64,000 nt of DNA from Nageia nagi. Its lineage: Eukaryota > Pinophyta. The notes beneath the pieces are model-generated. The model had not been told where the DNA came from, did not search any database, and was given only the letters and a program-made list of their open reading frames with translations. Of this stretch, positions 1 through 12,299 are shown one piece after another; the first letter of the stretch is position 1; each line of letters begins with the position of its first letter. The position numbers were made by a program, and so were the translations under genes. The stretch spans positions 10,354,001 through 10,418,000 of the forward strand of contig JBITNC010000001.1 of NCBI GenBank assembly GCA_050084985.1. Reading direction: 5' to 3'.

Positions 1-876
1 AGATATCTTGGTTTGCATTCTTGTTGCTCTATTTTGGGTCTTAGACAAGTTTGAATTCATAAGTCTTCGACTTAGCTCTTCAGTTTCGTGATTTTCCTTA
101 CTGGAATCACGTCCAAACCAAATTTCCCTCTTTGCACATGTTTGAATATGTTTCCAGGCTTCTCGAGAGCTTTTCTCGCTTGTCGAATGCATTTTGGTGC
201 TTTATTGTGCCATGTTGTGCCTTGTTGCATCTCTGCTGATGTCATTTGTCTCACCCCCTAGAACTTAATGTTTTTCTTGCCTTATGCCGTTATGACGTGC
301 TTCGACAACCTTGTTGTTGACGTCATTGCTCTTGTTGCTTGACATTTAGTGCCTTATTGCCTTGCCAAACTTTCTTCGAGCTTTTGCTGATGTGATTTGT
401 CTTGTCGCCCAACACTTAGTGCATTTCTTGCTATGCTATGCTCTGACAATCCTTTTTGTTGATGTCATTGCTCTTGTCATGTGACACTCAACTTTATTCT
501 CCCTGTACCGTATTGTGACAATATATTTGGTCACATCATCCTGTGGAAAGTGCGGCATATCGACTTTTCCCTATGTTGCATTGCAACAACACTTTTGCTA
601 ACATCATCCTTGCAAAAGTGTGACGTTTCCCTATTTCCTCCTGACGCCGCATTATGGCTACCTTTCTGCTGACATCATCATCTCAAAAGTGCGACATTTT
701 GCCTTTTGCCTTGTCTCACATTGTGGCAAAGCTTCTGTTGACGTCATCAGCCTCAAAGTGCGGCAATCCGATTTTGCATTGCTCTTACCCGTGGCAACTG
801 CATTGTTTGATTGCAAAAACTTCAGATTTGATCATGACAATTCTTCTATTGACTATGGAACCTCAAATTCTTTAAT
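1..876 (+). mobile_element. Ty1/copia LTR, 3' part (5' end outside window)
   Basis: The sequence is closely similar to 16809-17616 along most of its length, so the two are copies of one LTR family. It is followed at once by a tRNA-iMet-type primer-binding site and a copia gag, which makes it the 5' LTR of a sense element. The copy at 16.3 kb shows that the promoter half of this LTR lies before base 1. The exact 3' end (about 860-876) is uncertain, because the other copy stops matching near position 820 here. Most of the visible LTR is the ~70-bp tandem array listed separately. Confidence 0.75.
200..815 (+). repeat. ~70-bp tandem array with TGACGTCA-like palindromes (copy 1)
   Basis: TGAYRTCA-like octamers or close variants occur near 238, 318, 388, 460, 531, 600, 670 and 739, spaced 80, 70, 72, 71, 69, 70 and 69 bases. 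Between them recur words such as 'gacacttagtgc', 'aaagtgcgrca' and 'cttgtcgcc', so the whole ~70-bp unit is repeated and has diverged. TGACGTCA is the CRE/bZIP core; a regulatory role is inference. The array sits in the downstream half of the LTR. Confidence 0.8.
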
Positions 877-890
877 TGGTATTAGAGTAC
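877..890 (+). other. Copia primer-binding site
   Basis: TGGTATTAGAGTAC differs slightly from the plant copia PBS (TGGTATCAGAGC), which is complementary to the 3' end of initiator tRNA-Met. It lies just after the LTR and 20 bases before the gag start codon. Confidence 0.7.
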
Positions 891-909
891 TACGATTTAT
901 TGGGTTAAA

Positions 910-2985
910 ATGGATTCAAAAGATGGAAATTCCTCTTAGTTGCCGATCTTTGTGTTCAATGGCGAACACTTTGAATATTGGAGCATCAAAATGAGAACGT
1001 TTCTCATCTCTCAAAACCTGTGGACTCTTGTCTCCCAAGGTTATACAAAAATAGATGCAGCAACGTTTTCACTACTCTCAACAGATGAGAAAAAGGAGCT
1101 TTTGGACACCCAAAAGAAGGATGCCAAAGCCCTATTTGCATTACAAAGTGGGATAGATTTTTCAATCTTCCCTAAGCAGAATGCAATGTTTTAAAGGTTG
1201 CTTGGGACACGCTTGAGAGTGCTTACAAGGGCTTCACCAAGGTCAAAGTAGCCAAGCTGCAATGCTCTAGAGAGATTTTGAATCTCTCAAAATGGTTGAC
1301 GGAGAGACCATTGAGGTCTTCATGAATAGAATTCAGAACTTGGTCAATGCTATTCATTCTCATCGTGAGAATCTTAATCACATCCTAATTGTTGAAAGGG
1401 TTCTTATAAGCTTTCTCCAACGGTTTGATCCCATCACCATTGCAATAGAGGAGTCCAAGGACTTGTCCCAATGCACTCTAATTGAGTTGCTTGGAACCTT
1501 ACAAACCTATGAGCAAAGGATCAAAGACAAGTAGGAGGACCTCGACAAGCTTTTCAAGGCAAGCTTAGAATGAATGATCAAACCACTTCTTCCTCCAGTT
1601 CCAACTCTTCTTCAAGAGGCTACGATAGAGGCCGCGGTGATAGAGGTCGCAAAGGCTATCGTGGTAGAGGAAGAGGTCGCTCAGAAGATTGTAGCGAGAA
1701 CCATAGTTATCAAAATTGGCCAAAAATCAGGATCGGCTTGCTAAACAATTTTTTTTGGACCAATTCTGATTTTTTTATTTTTGCTGACGTGGCGTTTTTT
1801 TTGCCAATTCTTGAGTCGATTTTTTGATGATTCATGCAAAAAAACCGGCAAAAATCGCAAGCACTAGCTAGGGAGGAAAAAAGATCAAATTTGGAATTTT
1901 TTTTAAATTTTTCTTGCGAACTTCAGCTAGGAGCTAAGAGGAGCTAGGAGAAACATCATTTGCACGATTTGAGCTAGATTCCAACACAACCACAAGTAGG
2001 GGATCCATTATATTCCTAAGAAGAAGAACCAACAAAAACCACTAACAGGGCTAAAACAACAAAAGAAAGATTGATAAAGGGGAAACAAAGACAATATGGA
2101 CATTAGAATCTAGATAAATGTTTTGGTTCAGATTTTGTTTTGTAAATTTGGAAATTTTTGATGTGTTTTGGTCCTTAGACATTCGATATGTAATACAAAA
2201 CTGAAAACTTTACAATTTCCAATGTTAAAATATGTTTTCACTTGTGTAATGTGTTATTTGAAATGGAATGTTGTCTTATTTTATATGCAATGTTGAGGGA
2301 TAACTAAAAATGATTTGTTTTAATATCAAATTGTAAAAATTCTTTGTTTTTCTTATTGGCTGATTTTTTGCCGATTTTTGGCTGATTCTTGAAAAATCAT
2401 AATCTTCTAGCCAAATGATTCTGATCCGATTCTGAGTCTGACAACTTTGGTGAGAACTCAAACTCGCAACATTGCTATGTGGAAAGGATGGTCACATGGA
2501 ACAACAATGTTTCTAGAAGAAAAAACAACTCAAAGCTAACTTCATTGAAGATTGTAGCGACGATGTCAACCTCTTTCTAATGCGTCATAACTTTGAAGTT
2601 GTTGATCAGATTTGGTATCTGGATAGTGGCTGTCCCAATAATATGATTGTAAACAAGAGCCTATTTGTCAACCATGAGGAGAATGCCATTGACAAAGTTA
2701 GGTTTGGTGGCAACAATTAGGTCAGTATTGCTGACGAAGGCTCCTCTTATTCCATGCTCTAACAATTTAAGATTGCAATGGTTAATGAGTTTGAGATGAG
2801 TGATCTGGGTGACATGCAATACTTTTTGGGCATGCAAGTTCAACAATCATCCAATGGCATCTTCATCACTCAAACCAAATATGTTGATGATATGCTTGCT
2901 TGATTATGAATGAAAGATTGCAAACCTGTTGGTACCCCCAAGGTTGTAGGTTGTAAATTGATGGAGGATTCTACTCCTATGGTTA
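910..2985 (+). pseudogene. Copia gag-protease joined to RT tail (decayed)
   Basis: Gag starts at ATG 910, has a TAG after nine codons, then reads FVFNGEHFEYWSIKM, the usual copia gag start. Gag continues in shifted frames (1205-1534, 1570-1701) to a Ser-rich then RGRG-rich tail. After the hAT-like insertion (1702-2449) come a damaged zinc knuckle (CGKDGHMEQQC, about 2478-2510) and the protease motif WYLDSGCPNNM (about 2612-2645). Near 2750 the sequence jumps to the end of the RT (EFEMSDLGDMQYFLGMQV, about 2788-2840, then KYVDDMLA). GAG-pre-integrase, integrase and most of RT are missing. Multiple stops make it inactive. Confidence 0.85.
1702..2449. mobile_element. hAT-like non-autonomous element in copia gag
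   Basis: A 748-bp insertion splits the copia gag zinc-knuckle region. It is flanked by 8-bp target duplications, GCGAGAAC (1694-1701) and GTGAGAAC (2450-2457), differing by one transition. The ends are imperfect inverted repeats: CATAGTTATCAAAATTGG at the left, and CAAAGTTGTCAGACTCAG reading inwards at the right. Eight-bp duplications and short CA..G termini fit the hAT superfamily. No transposase is visible inside, so it would need an autonomous partner. Its termini resemble those of the element at 44442-44798. Confidence 0.7.
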
Positions 2986-2989
2986 ATGA

Positions 2990-4001
2990 ATTTTGGGTTC
3001 GGGTAGGAAAGAAAATGACATGTCTTGAATAGGCCAAGTGATCCAATGTTCTCAACCACTCTTTTCTTCCTATCATGTGTTTAGTTGTTCCTGAGTCAAC
3101 ATACCAAACCATACTTTGATGAGATGTTTCATCATTTGATTGAATTACATATACACAATTATTATCAAATTCATTTTCTTTTGCAACATGTTCATGAAAT
3201 TTGTTGCTTCTTTCCTCTGAAATTCCTCCTTTGATCATTGGATGATCCTTAACTATTTGATTTGTGCCAACAATCCTTGGCAAAATGGCTTACCTTGCCA
3301 CAATGAAAGCACTCACCACCTTGAGTGTTCCTTGGAGGTTCACTCCCGCTTCTACTCTTGAATTGTTGTTTCGTTACAAGAACTTAGTCTTCATCAATGG
3401 TGGAGATAGATGATATCTCTTGCTTCTAAAGAAGATTTACCAACTTCTCAAAAGTTGGAGTCTGGTACATGATGTTCAAAGTTGTGACAAACACATTTTA
3501 CTTTTATGATAGGGCTCTCAAAACAATATGGACGAGAATATCATTTGTCACCTTCTCTCCCAATGCTTTAAGCGAAACTCGTAATTCTGCAATGTGTCCA
3601 GGAAAGGACTTGAGCTTCTCACTTGGCTTCATTTTTAGTGAGTGTGGTTGAATTTGAAGGAACAAGATTTAGTTCTTGTTCTTGGCCTCATAGACATTCT
3701 TTAATTTTTCCCACATGTTCTTGGCAATAGTACATTTTTTGATGAATGGGTGTATGGAGTTTGCAACACAGAACATAATGATTGAACGAGCCTTTCTATC
3801 AACTTTGTCAATATTTGTGGTGGAGGGGCCGGTTTCTATAATTGCACTCCATACTTCTTCAAACTCGAGTTGAGTTTTCACCTTAGTCTTCAATGCGCAA
3901 AATTTTCTCTTTGGTCTAGTTGAGAATTTGAAAGCATACATTTGAGTGCTGAGCTTCCTATGACTAAAAATATTTAAACAATTCTTCTTCCAAAATATCA
4001 A
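2990..4001 (-). pseudogene. Antisense copia gag-protease fragment
   Basis: Read on the minus strand, 4001 to 3669 is a copia gag middle region (DRKARSIIMFCVANSIHPFI, then AKNMWEKLKNVYEAKNKN). It continues with frame changes through 3650-3300 to a complete zinc knuckle CFHCGKVSHFAKDC (CX2CX4HX4C, about 3280-3325). Shortly after comes the protease segment VWYVDSGTTKHM (about 3060-3110), where DSG is the aspartic protease active site. It abuts the sense copia RT tail head-on near 2990. Integrase and RT are absent here. Confidence 0.8.
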
Positions 4002-6049
4002 ACCCTTCTTTATCCTTTAATATTTAAATGATTAAATATTATTTGAACTCCTTATAAAATAATTAAAAAATTGCACCTTAATCTTAAAAAAATACTTTAA
4101 AAAATATTATTTCTCCAAAATAATTTAGAAAATATTGTACCTTTGAATGTTGATATCAGGCTCATAATCAAGATCCTGTCATGGGCTTGGTCAACAAGAT
4201 CCTTGATGATGGCAACCTTCTTCACAAACACACTGGCAAAAATGTGTTGTTAAAGAACAACTATTTTTCCTTACGAACACACCTTCAATATGTGTGCATG
4301 CCTTCATAAATGCAACAAAACTGTGCATGCATGTGGCAAAAAACTATGCATACGTGGGGCAAACAATTCCTTGTTGGTGAATGCAATTGAAAAAATGTAG
4401 GTAAAAACACACTACGCAGGTTGCCTCCTAACCACACTTCTCCTTACGTGTAGACCTTCTCCTTTATGAACATGCAAACCTTATCTTTTATAGGTGCGTG
4501 AACCTTTTCTTCATGAGCAACAAGTAGAATTGATTTTAACACACCCAATTCTTGGACACTCACGTCTATTGATAGCATTTCTATGACAAATCTGATGGCT
4601 ATGCACACGTTTGCATAATACAAATGCTCCATGCAATTTGTACGTCCTCAAAAACATTTCTCAGCCTTCACGATTCAATTCATTGCTTACACAATGCAGC
4701 TATAAGCTCACACAATGGTGGAGCTTGTATTCCACTATACATAGCATAAACTCTTTATGCAGGCCATGAATCACCACTTCACGCTTGGTTTACATGTCTC
4801 AAGTTTTGGGTGTTCAATAGATCTCACATGCACACAGACTGTTTGTATGGTGTTAGGCATTGGATGCTATCACCAATCGATGCCTCTCCTAATGCACAAT
4901 CTCATGCAAGTCTCTTTACTAGTGTAAGCCTACACGTCTCCTTGTGAGCATGCCATTATGCAGATTGTCTCATAGGCCTCTCTTATGTAAGTACATTACG
5001 CGGGTTTGGATTTCAGTTATGATATGAGCTTTGGAACCTCTTCTCTCATAACTCCATGGGAGCTTTTACATAATATGTATAGTCAAGCAATGAATGTTTT
5101 AACACCACCAGATCTTGTTGAACAATTCTTCTCAAATTTATGGCAGTCAAAAAAACTTCACACAAACCTGGCTATTTTGATACCAAACGTAGAGAATGCA
5201 CTTATTTTCTATTGAGAAGAGATGCTATTCATACAAGCAATTGATGAGTAACCTCGTGTATCAACATTTATTCATGGGTTATCTCATGACACAAACAAAT
5301 AGGAACAAATTAATAACAAACAACCAAGCATTAGAAACCCGAAGACATAAGAAGACACAACAACCAACTACATGGGGAATGATGTAATATTCCTAACATT
5401 CTTGGGTGACGTTGGGGACATTAGCAATTCTTGATGGTAATCAAACACCCTTTTGTTAGAGATAAACATTGATATGGCTATAAACATGATATGACAAACA
5501 ATGATAAGTAATGAAAAACACGATATGGGACATCTACCTGGAGGAGTTATGATGGCCAAATCATGTCACCATGACTCTTTCATGGAGAATCTTTTGCTGC
5601 TTCAAAGATCAAATTGAATAATGATACATCATGGATCTTTCCATGAAAAGTCCTTTGATGCCTCAAGGACCAAAAGGGTAATTATAGTGTTCCAATTAAG
5701 TGTACAAATATGATCATATATAATTTTGAAATGTTAACCAAGTCTTGAAAGCATGAACAATTCAAAGATATGATTAATAGTAGGATGTCATCATGGGGTT
5801 GCTATGATCGCTTTTCTAATGCCCCAAAGACCAAAATGGGTAATATATGATTATCCAAGATAATAATGATTATAACATTGATATTGAACAATTTCAACAT
5901 GAAATAGTATGAAATGACGAATTTTAGTAATATTTGAATGTTTCTTGCAAAAAAAAGTTGATAATTTTTCTTTGGATTTTGAAGATATCTTATTTAACTT
6001 TTTAATGACAAAAAATGGAGCTTTTTTGACCTAAAAAATGCTAGAAACA
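4002..6049. other. Non-coding stretch, probably LTR-type DNA with sub-repeats
   Basis: No protein-coding signal is convincing. Three related blocks occur at 5581, 5641 and 5800, each with a 'ctttt-tgctgc/atgcc-cmaagaycaaa' core followed by 'gggtaat-ata'. As the neighbour at 6050-7060 is an antisense gypsy pol, this could be that element's 3' LTR, but paired LTR ends were not found. Confidence 0.35.
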
Positions 6050-7060
6050 ACTTACACCTCTTGACACGTGTATGATAATCTTGCTCCATTGTAGACCAAT
6101 AGCAACCAATTTTTAATTATTTATGACGAACTAATTTGGCATCGAAATGTCCACCACAAACACCCTCATGTGCTTTCTCTATTGCTGGTTTTGTTTCATT
6201 TGGCTTGACATATCTCAAAAGTGCCCTTTCAAATAATCTTCTATACGAAATATTATCAATCATGACATATTTTGCTATTGATTTGCTAAGTTCTATTCTT
6301 GCATTTTTGTTCAAATTTTGAGGGATAGTGCCATTCTTAAGGTATTCTTATATATCATTAGACCAAAAAGAATCACCATGATCTTTATTTGTTGTATAAC
6401 AATCAATACTGAAATCTTCTACTAATAAAGCAAGGTTTTATGGCTTAGATTCTTGATTGTTAGTATATCATCATCTTCAATTTCAAGGGGGGGTAATGAA
6501 GATTCATTATCCATGGCATTTACTTACCTACTATTATTTCTTTGGATATATTCAATCTTATACTCATCAAGATTTTGGAGAAGATTTGAACCATTTCTTT
6601 GTATGGAATCAAATTTTCTTCTATGTTATAAATCTCCTTGACTTGGTTTTTTTCATCTTCAATCTTATTGTTGCCTCATGTTTTGCTATATTGTTTGTGC
6701 AATGAAAGATCAACCTCTTGGCCATAGGGACAACTTTATTATAACAAGATAATAACACCATACGTGTCCTTCACCATGAGTGCACTTGGAACTATCAAAG
6801 AATAGGCTTCATTCATTATCTTGCTTTGCTACTAGGTTTACACACTAATTAGGAAACTCTTCATTTACGGAACTTTTGTCATCTTGGGGAGCATTTGCTA
6901 TGAAGTTTGCTATTACTTGTCCTTTCATTGGTTTCTCATTGATGAACACAAGATCATATTCTCAAAGCAACATTACTTATTTAGCTTCTATTCCTAAGAG
7001 ATGTGGCTTTTATAGCAAGTACCCCAATGGATCTGCTTGTGGTATAACATAGGTGGTGTT
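6050..7060 (-). pseudogene. Antisense Ty3/gypsy RT end, RNase H and integrase zinc-finger fragment
   Basis: On the minus strand from about 7000 down, the order is: the RT-RNase H junction (EYDLVFINEKPMKGQVIANF, about 6960-6900), an RNase H core with FDSSKCTHGEG (about 6800) and HCTNNIAKHEA (about 6690), then the integrase HHCC region LLRYVKPNETKPAI...CGGHFDAKLV (6117-6230) and CYW..M (about 6095). This matches a gypsy pol. Stops and frame changes occur throughout. No catalytic integrase core is visible to the left, so the element is truncated near 6050. Confidence 0.75.
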
Positions 7061-7240
7061 TTTTTTTTCTAAAGTAAAAAAGGTCTTGTCCTTTCATTGA
7101 TTTCTAATTGATGAACACAAGATCATTTTCTCGAAGTAACATTACCTATTTAGCTTCTCTTCCTAGCTTTGATAGCAAGTACCCCAACATGTCTACTTGT
7201 GCTATAACATATGTGGTGTTTATTTTAAAGTAAAATGTTA
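6916..7240. repeat. ~169-bp imperfect tandem duplication
   Basis: The stretch from 'cttgtcctttcattg' at 6916 is repeated from 7085, including 'gatgaacacaagatca', 'agcaagtaccccaa' and 'ataacatatgtggtgttt'. The copies differ at many sites, so the duplication is old. It duplicates the gypsy RNase H leader. Confidence 0.8.
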
Positions 7241-7267
7241 AAATTTCTATTTAAAGTTTGAGGTTAC

Positions 7268-7413
7268 AACATAGTTTTCAATGACCTACCTCTCTCGGCT
7301 AGGCATGGAATATGAATCAACTCCCTCTTTTTATATATCCAACATAGTTTTCAATGACCTACCTCTCTCGGCTAGGCATAGAATATGAATCAACTCCTTC
7401 TTTTTATATATCC
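7268..7413. repeat. 73-bp direct tandem duplication
   Basis: Two adjacent 73-bp copies (7268-7340 and 7341-7413) begin 'aacatagttttcaatg' and end 'tttttatatatcc', with about two differences. They sit at the left (3') end of the antisense LINE. Confidence 0.9.
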
Positions 7414-7599
7414 AAGTTCCTAGGATCCCAATTACCACTAGATACCTTCATAAGATTTTCCTCTAGTTCTCCTCTACTAAATCTTTGGTGTTTGCCTCTC
7501 CCATGGATAACCTTGCTTTCCCTATGTAGCATGATCTCACCTCCTAGTATGCTTCTTCTTAGTACCCATACTAAACAAACTTATTGAGTTTTTGCCAAA

Positions 7600-10500
7600 T
7601 TTTTGACTCATATGCCATGTGGATTTTCTTAGGAATTTTAGCACCTAGGGTTTTTAACAATGTCCTTGTGAGAGTGTCGATTCTCTCCATTAGTTTTGAA
7701 TTCTTCCTTGAAGATTCTTCCTTTTCTTTCTAGTCAAAGCTACCGCTAAATGAAACCTGATCCCAAATGCTAGGTTGGTTGTAGTTTCTTAGATCTAAAC
7801 TTGTTGGTTTACCAGTAGTCTTAAAAGGAGACCTTGGTAGGTAGTGGCCTCTCTTTTTTGTTGAACATAGTATACCACAAACATCACATTGTTTGGGTAA
7901 AGGGGCATTCAAAGAGGAGATGGGTCATTGATTCCTCTTCTTGTTTACACATCATATATCTATTTGGCCCTATAAGTCCTCTCTTACATGGGTTGTCTTG
8001 AGTCAACATGTTGTTATGGGCCACTAGCTAGGAGAAAAATTTATTTTTGTTCATTTCCTTGGTTGGAATATTTTCAACCAAGGGATTTGCAAAGGGGTTT
8101 GTATTTGGGAGATGGTCGCTTTGTAACCGTCTTTTACTGTAAATATCCCAAGTTTTCAATGCCTACACACTAATATGTCTTATTCATTTCCCCTTGGCCA
8201 TGATCTGCCTTCTAATATAAATTTCTCTTTATTTCATCCTTCACTTCCCCATTCTGTCGAGGGTCTCCATTGTTGGAAATTGGCCTTTTGATTTGGTGGT
8301 TTGAGATAATCCTAGATACAAGACCACCCTTTTTTGGTGTAGGTTTCTAAGTGTCCTCCCACTCTCTAGAACAAACCTTTTGTTATAAGAGAGGCCCCTC
8401 TCCTCATTGCTTTTCATATTTCTAAACCCTCTTCCATGATCGTGAGATGAGGGAGGTCTTACCCTGAATGCAAAGGTTAATAGTTTTTGATCAATACTTG
8501 ATTCCAAAGTTGATCATGGTTAGTTAACCATATCTAATAGATCTTGCTTGTAAGAGCTCGATTATTAGTAGCTCTCGCTTTTATTCCAAGTCTTTTTGCC
8601 TCCTTCAACTAGCAAATCCTATCCCAACTCGCTAGTACCATTTTTTGCTCTCCCTTCGTTCATGACCATAAGAATTACCTCATCACTTTGTCCAAGTCTT
8701 TAGAGTCACCAAAATAAAACATTTGTATAGTGGTATTGGTTGGAGGACCAATTTCAATAGTGTCACTCTTCCTCCAAAATGCAACTACCTAGATGCTCAT
8801 TGTGACAACTTTGAGTGGAGTTTGTTCTTGATTGCTTTACAATGCTTGGTTTTTAGGATGTTGTTTCTTACAGGTATGCCCAAGTACTCTAAAGGTAGAT
8901 ATGCCTTTGAGAATCTTAAGATATGGCCAATCCACTCTCTTACTCTCCTTGCAACATTGAAGAACATTACTTTAGATTTGCCTTCATTTAGTAGCTGTTC
9001 AATGGGCGCTATTTAACAATCAAACATTTTCTTGATGCTAGTTGCTTCTCCTCACAATTTTGTATCATCTACAAATTGAAGGTGGCTAAGTTCTATGCCC
9101 TAGCCTCTGTGTACTCTTGCAATGACTTTGCTTTTCCTTATGGGTTGCCCAAGCTTTTCACGAACAAGATGTACAAAAATGGTAATATGGGGTTCTCTTG
9201 TATGATGCCTCTTGAGGCTTGGAATAGCTAGGAAGGTATATCATTCTCGAGCACTGGGAAGGAAACTATTGAGATGCATTCCATCACCACTTTATTCATT
9301 CTTTTTTGAAGCTCAAATCTTTCTAGAATTTGAGCTAGAAACTCCCAGCTAACCTTTTTCATAAGCCTTGATAAATCAAGCTTGAGGAACATTTGTTTGT
9401 TTCCCTTTTGGTTGAGAGTGTGAATGGTTTATTTGGCCACAACAATCACTTCCAAAATCTATCTGCCCTAGACATCCCCCATGTTCTTGAGAGATTACTC
9501 TTGGTAAGATATTCTTCAATTTGTTTGCCATTAGTTTTGTAATGATTTCATAAACCACATTGCATAGGGCTATGGTTGTGTATTTGTCAAGATTTTCCAT
9601 CTCTCCTCTTTTTGGGATCAAAACCAAAAAGGTGTTGTTGAGGGCCTTAAGAAGTCCACTAGATCTACCTTCTTCTATCCCTTGGGTTCGGTCTTACGCT
9701 AGTGTATTCCAAAAAGCTTCAAAGAATTGTGATGGGAATCCATCTATTCTTGGTGCTTTCCCATGTTCACATGGAACATTGTTTTTGCAACTTTCACTTT
9801 CTTGATCTCTTTTAGGAGTTCATCATTCCGTTTTTGGAACATTGTTTTTTTTGGTGTTGGATGGAAAGATGTGGATTTGTTGTAAATATATTAATAAAAT
9901 AATTAATCGCTACTTCATGCATACTTAGGATGGTGGTTTGCTTGATTCCTTGGCTGATGTAGACAACATTAATTTTATTGTGGAGGCTTTGTGCAATGGC
10001 TAAGTGATGGAAAAGTTTGGTGTTCCTATCTCCCTCTTGCAACTTGGATACTCTTGCTTGTTGTTTCCAGCAGACTTCTTTTTAATCTAGCTTCTCCTCT
10101 TTCGTCAAACTCTCTTCTTGGGAAAGAATTTATTTGAAGATAGGCCTTGAATGAAAATGGATGGCCACTTCTTGCATTCTTTCTGAGAGGGTTCCTCTTT
10201 GTTGCTGGAAGTTTGTTGTTTGGGGTTTTTTCCAGCTCTTTTAACAAATTTCATTCGAAAATATAATTGATATTGTGGTGTTCCATGTGCCTGTCTTCCT
10301 TGCTAGCACCACTACTTCAACATGTCTAGAAGGTTCTAGCTTTGTAACCATAAATTCTCAAATCTGAAAGGGTGCCTCTTTGCTTGGAGCCTTTTGTTGA
10401 TATGGATGCTTATCAGGATGTGGTCTAATGCCAGTCAATCTAGAATCATGGATTCACAATGCTAGAGGTTAAAAGCCTTCTCTCTAACCAAAATTCTATC

Positions 10501-11095
10501 TAATGTGGACTTGATTGTGTGCTTCCCTTTTCTCTTATTTGTCTAGGTATTGTTACATTTGGGTGGCAGTATGTCAATCAACTCCAAATTTTTAGTTTGA
10601 GCCATTACAAGCCTATCCTTCTCACTTGGTTCAAGTGTCCTTTTTGGTCTCTTATCAAATGTTTGGTATTAAAATCCCTTTTCACTAGTTAGAATTTTTT
10701 TTGGTAGATTTCCTTGATTGCTTGGACTGCCTTCCATTGTATTTTCTGGTTTCAGACCTCTTTCATGCCATAGATTTCACATTGCACTTGAATTTCTATC
10801 CTTTAATCTAATCATCAGGAGCCCTCTAGTTGATGCTGAACCCACCACCTAAAAGATGCCCTTATTCCATAGTGTATCCATTCCCCTTGAGAAGTCCTAT
10901 GAAGCTTGGGCCACATAGTCCCCTTGCTTCCAACATCTCTTGGTGATAGTTTGCATTGCCTATAGCAAGGCTTTGATTTCATGTTACAATTCCACACTTG
11001 AGTTACTATCTAAAATCATTCTATTAACAACCATTTGCTTGAGGTGGCCATTCAATCCCCATGCATTCCATGTGTTTACTAACATTTGGGCTATA
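7600..11095 (-). pseudogene. Antisense LINE ORF2 (endonuclease-RT-zf-RVT), decayed
   Basis: Read on the minus strand, a LINE ORF2 begins near 11090 with an APE-type endonuclease start (TWNAWGLNGHLKQMVVNRMI). The RT region includes LIPKRGEMENLDKY...IALCNVVYEIITKLMANKL (9620-9500) and LSHLQFVDDTKL (about 9080), where VDD corresponds to the catalytic (Y/F)xDD box. The protein ends with a zf-RVT-like segment with CDVCGILC (about 7880). Many stops and frame changes rule out function. The order and near-complete extent mean that this copy was not strongly 5'-truncated. Confidence 0.8.
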
Positions 11096-11099
11096 TAAA

Positions 11100-12050
11100 A
11101 TAGAAGTTGGCTATCAATTTGACGCGCCTTAACTCCATTTGTTCTTCTTGTTACATCTGCTCCTTGTTTGTCTTTCAGCCAAATCCTTGAGAGCTTGCAT
11201 GCTTTGGTCCCTTCTCTACTTGGCTAATTCTTTATGTTGACTTTTCTCTATTCTTATCTCGGTAGATCCCAACAATTTGAGTTTGCTAGAGCTTGATATT
11301 CCCTAGTACCTATTCTTCGGCATATACCTTTGGAGGGTTTTGTGGGTCTATGTTGTCTGTATTAGTATAGTTGCCCATTGTCTGCCAATGAGATTGTGTC
11401 TCCATTGCATTGGGATTATGCTATTTACTGGACTACGTCTCTTCATCTATTGGTTTGGGATATTGGTTGGTTCTACAATTGATATTTCTTGTCCTTACAT
11501 TAGATTGTCAATTTAAGAATCTCATAATTTGACTTTAGACCGATTCGTTACCTTTGTTTGAGAAATTGTTTTTGGCCTTTCCTTATGACTATTTGAAATT
11601 TTTTGGGATATTCTCAGATTAAGTGTCCATACTCGTGACATGCTTTGCATCTTAAGGGAATTGATTCGTACACCACTTGTTGTCTCTATTCATTCCCTCC
11701 TCTTAATTCAATTTTTGTTGGGAGCAATTTTCCCAAGTCATTTCCTCGTAAATCATTTCATATGGCGCCAATCCTCCTTCAATTGATTCTCACAATCTTC
11801 CTATGCAAATGATACCTAGAATTTCCTTCCTTTAAAATTCCAATGAGAGGGCATCAAACACTAGTGCTCAAGGTTGCATGAATAAACTCGCAGGATCAAT
11901 GTTGGAAGGCCCCACTTCAAATGTTTGTTCTTGTCTAAGATCAATATAAATTCAGCTGCAAGGTACCCATTCGACAAGATCAAAATATATACTTCTCCTT
12001 GTGGTTCCTAATGTTTATTGTTGGTTGTAAACAAGAAATTGTGGGAATCT
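11100..12050 (-). pseudogene. Antisense LINE ORF1 remains
   Basis: Minus-strand translation upstream of ORF2 gives a degraded ORF1: a segment PSNIDPASLFMQP (about 11905), then KEILGIICIGR and a region around 11640 that resembles the Cys-His nucleic-acid-binding end of plant LINE ORF1. Stops and shifts prevent a clean reading. The assignment rests mainly on position directly upstream of ORF2 in the same orientation. Confidence 0.5.
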
Positions 12051-12299
12051 CTTAACCTCATAAATTTGCATATCAAGGCATGGTTGTAGTGATTGTTGTA
12101 CATGATATGATTGTCAATGAACTCTTTTGCAATTTGCATGATTGGGATCTTTTTGGGACAAACATCCATTTTGTTTTGTTCATTCTGTTTCTTCCTCCTT
12201 TCACTTTCTTACGTCTTGCATGATATTTCTAGCTTGTGCTTGTCAACTATTTTAGAACACAAGGAATTATACCATCGGGCCTTCCTTTTGCATGATCTT

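Noticed and set aside
200-815. CRISPR-like array
   Set aside because: The ~70-bp units are contiguous diverged repeats without unique spacers, in a plant LTR.
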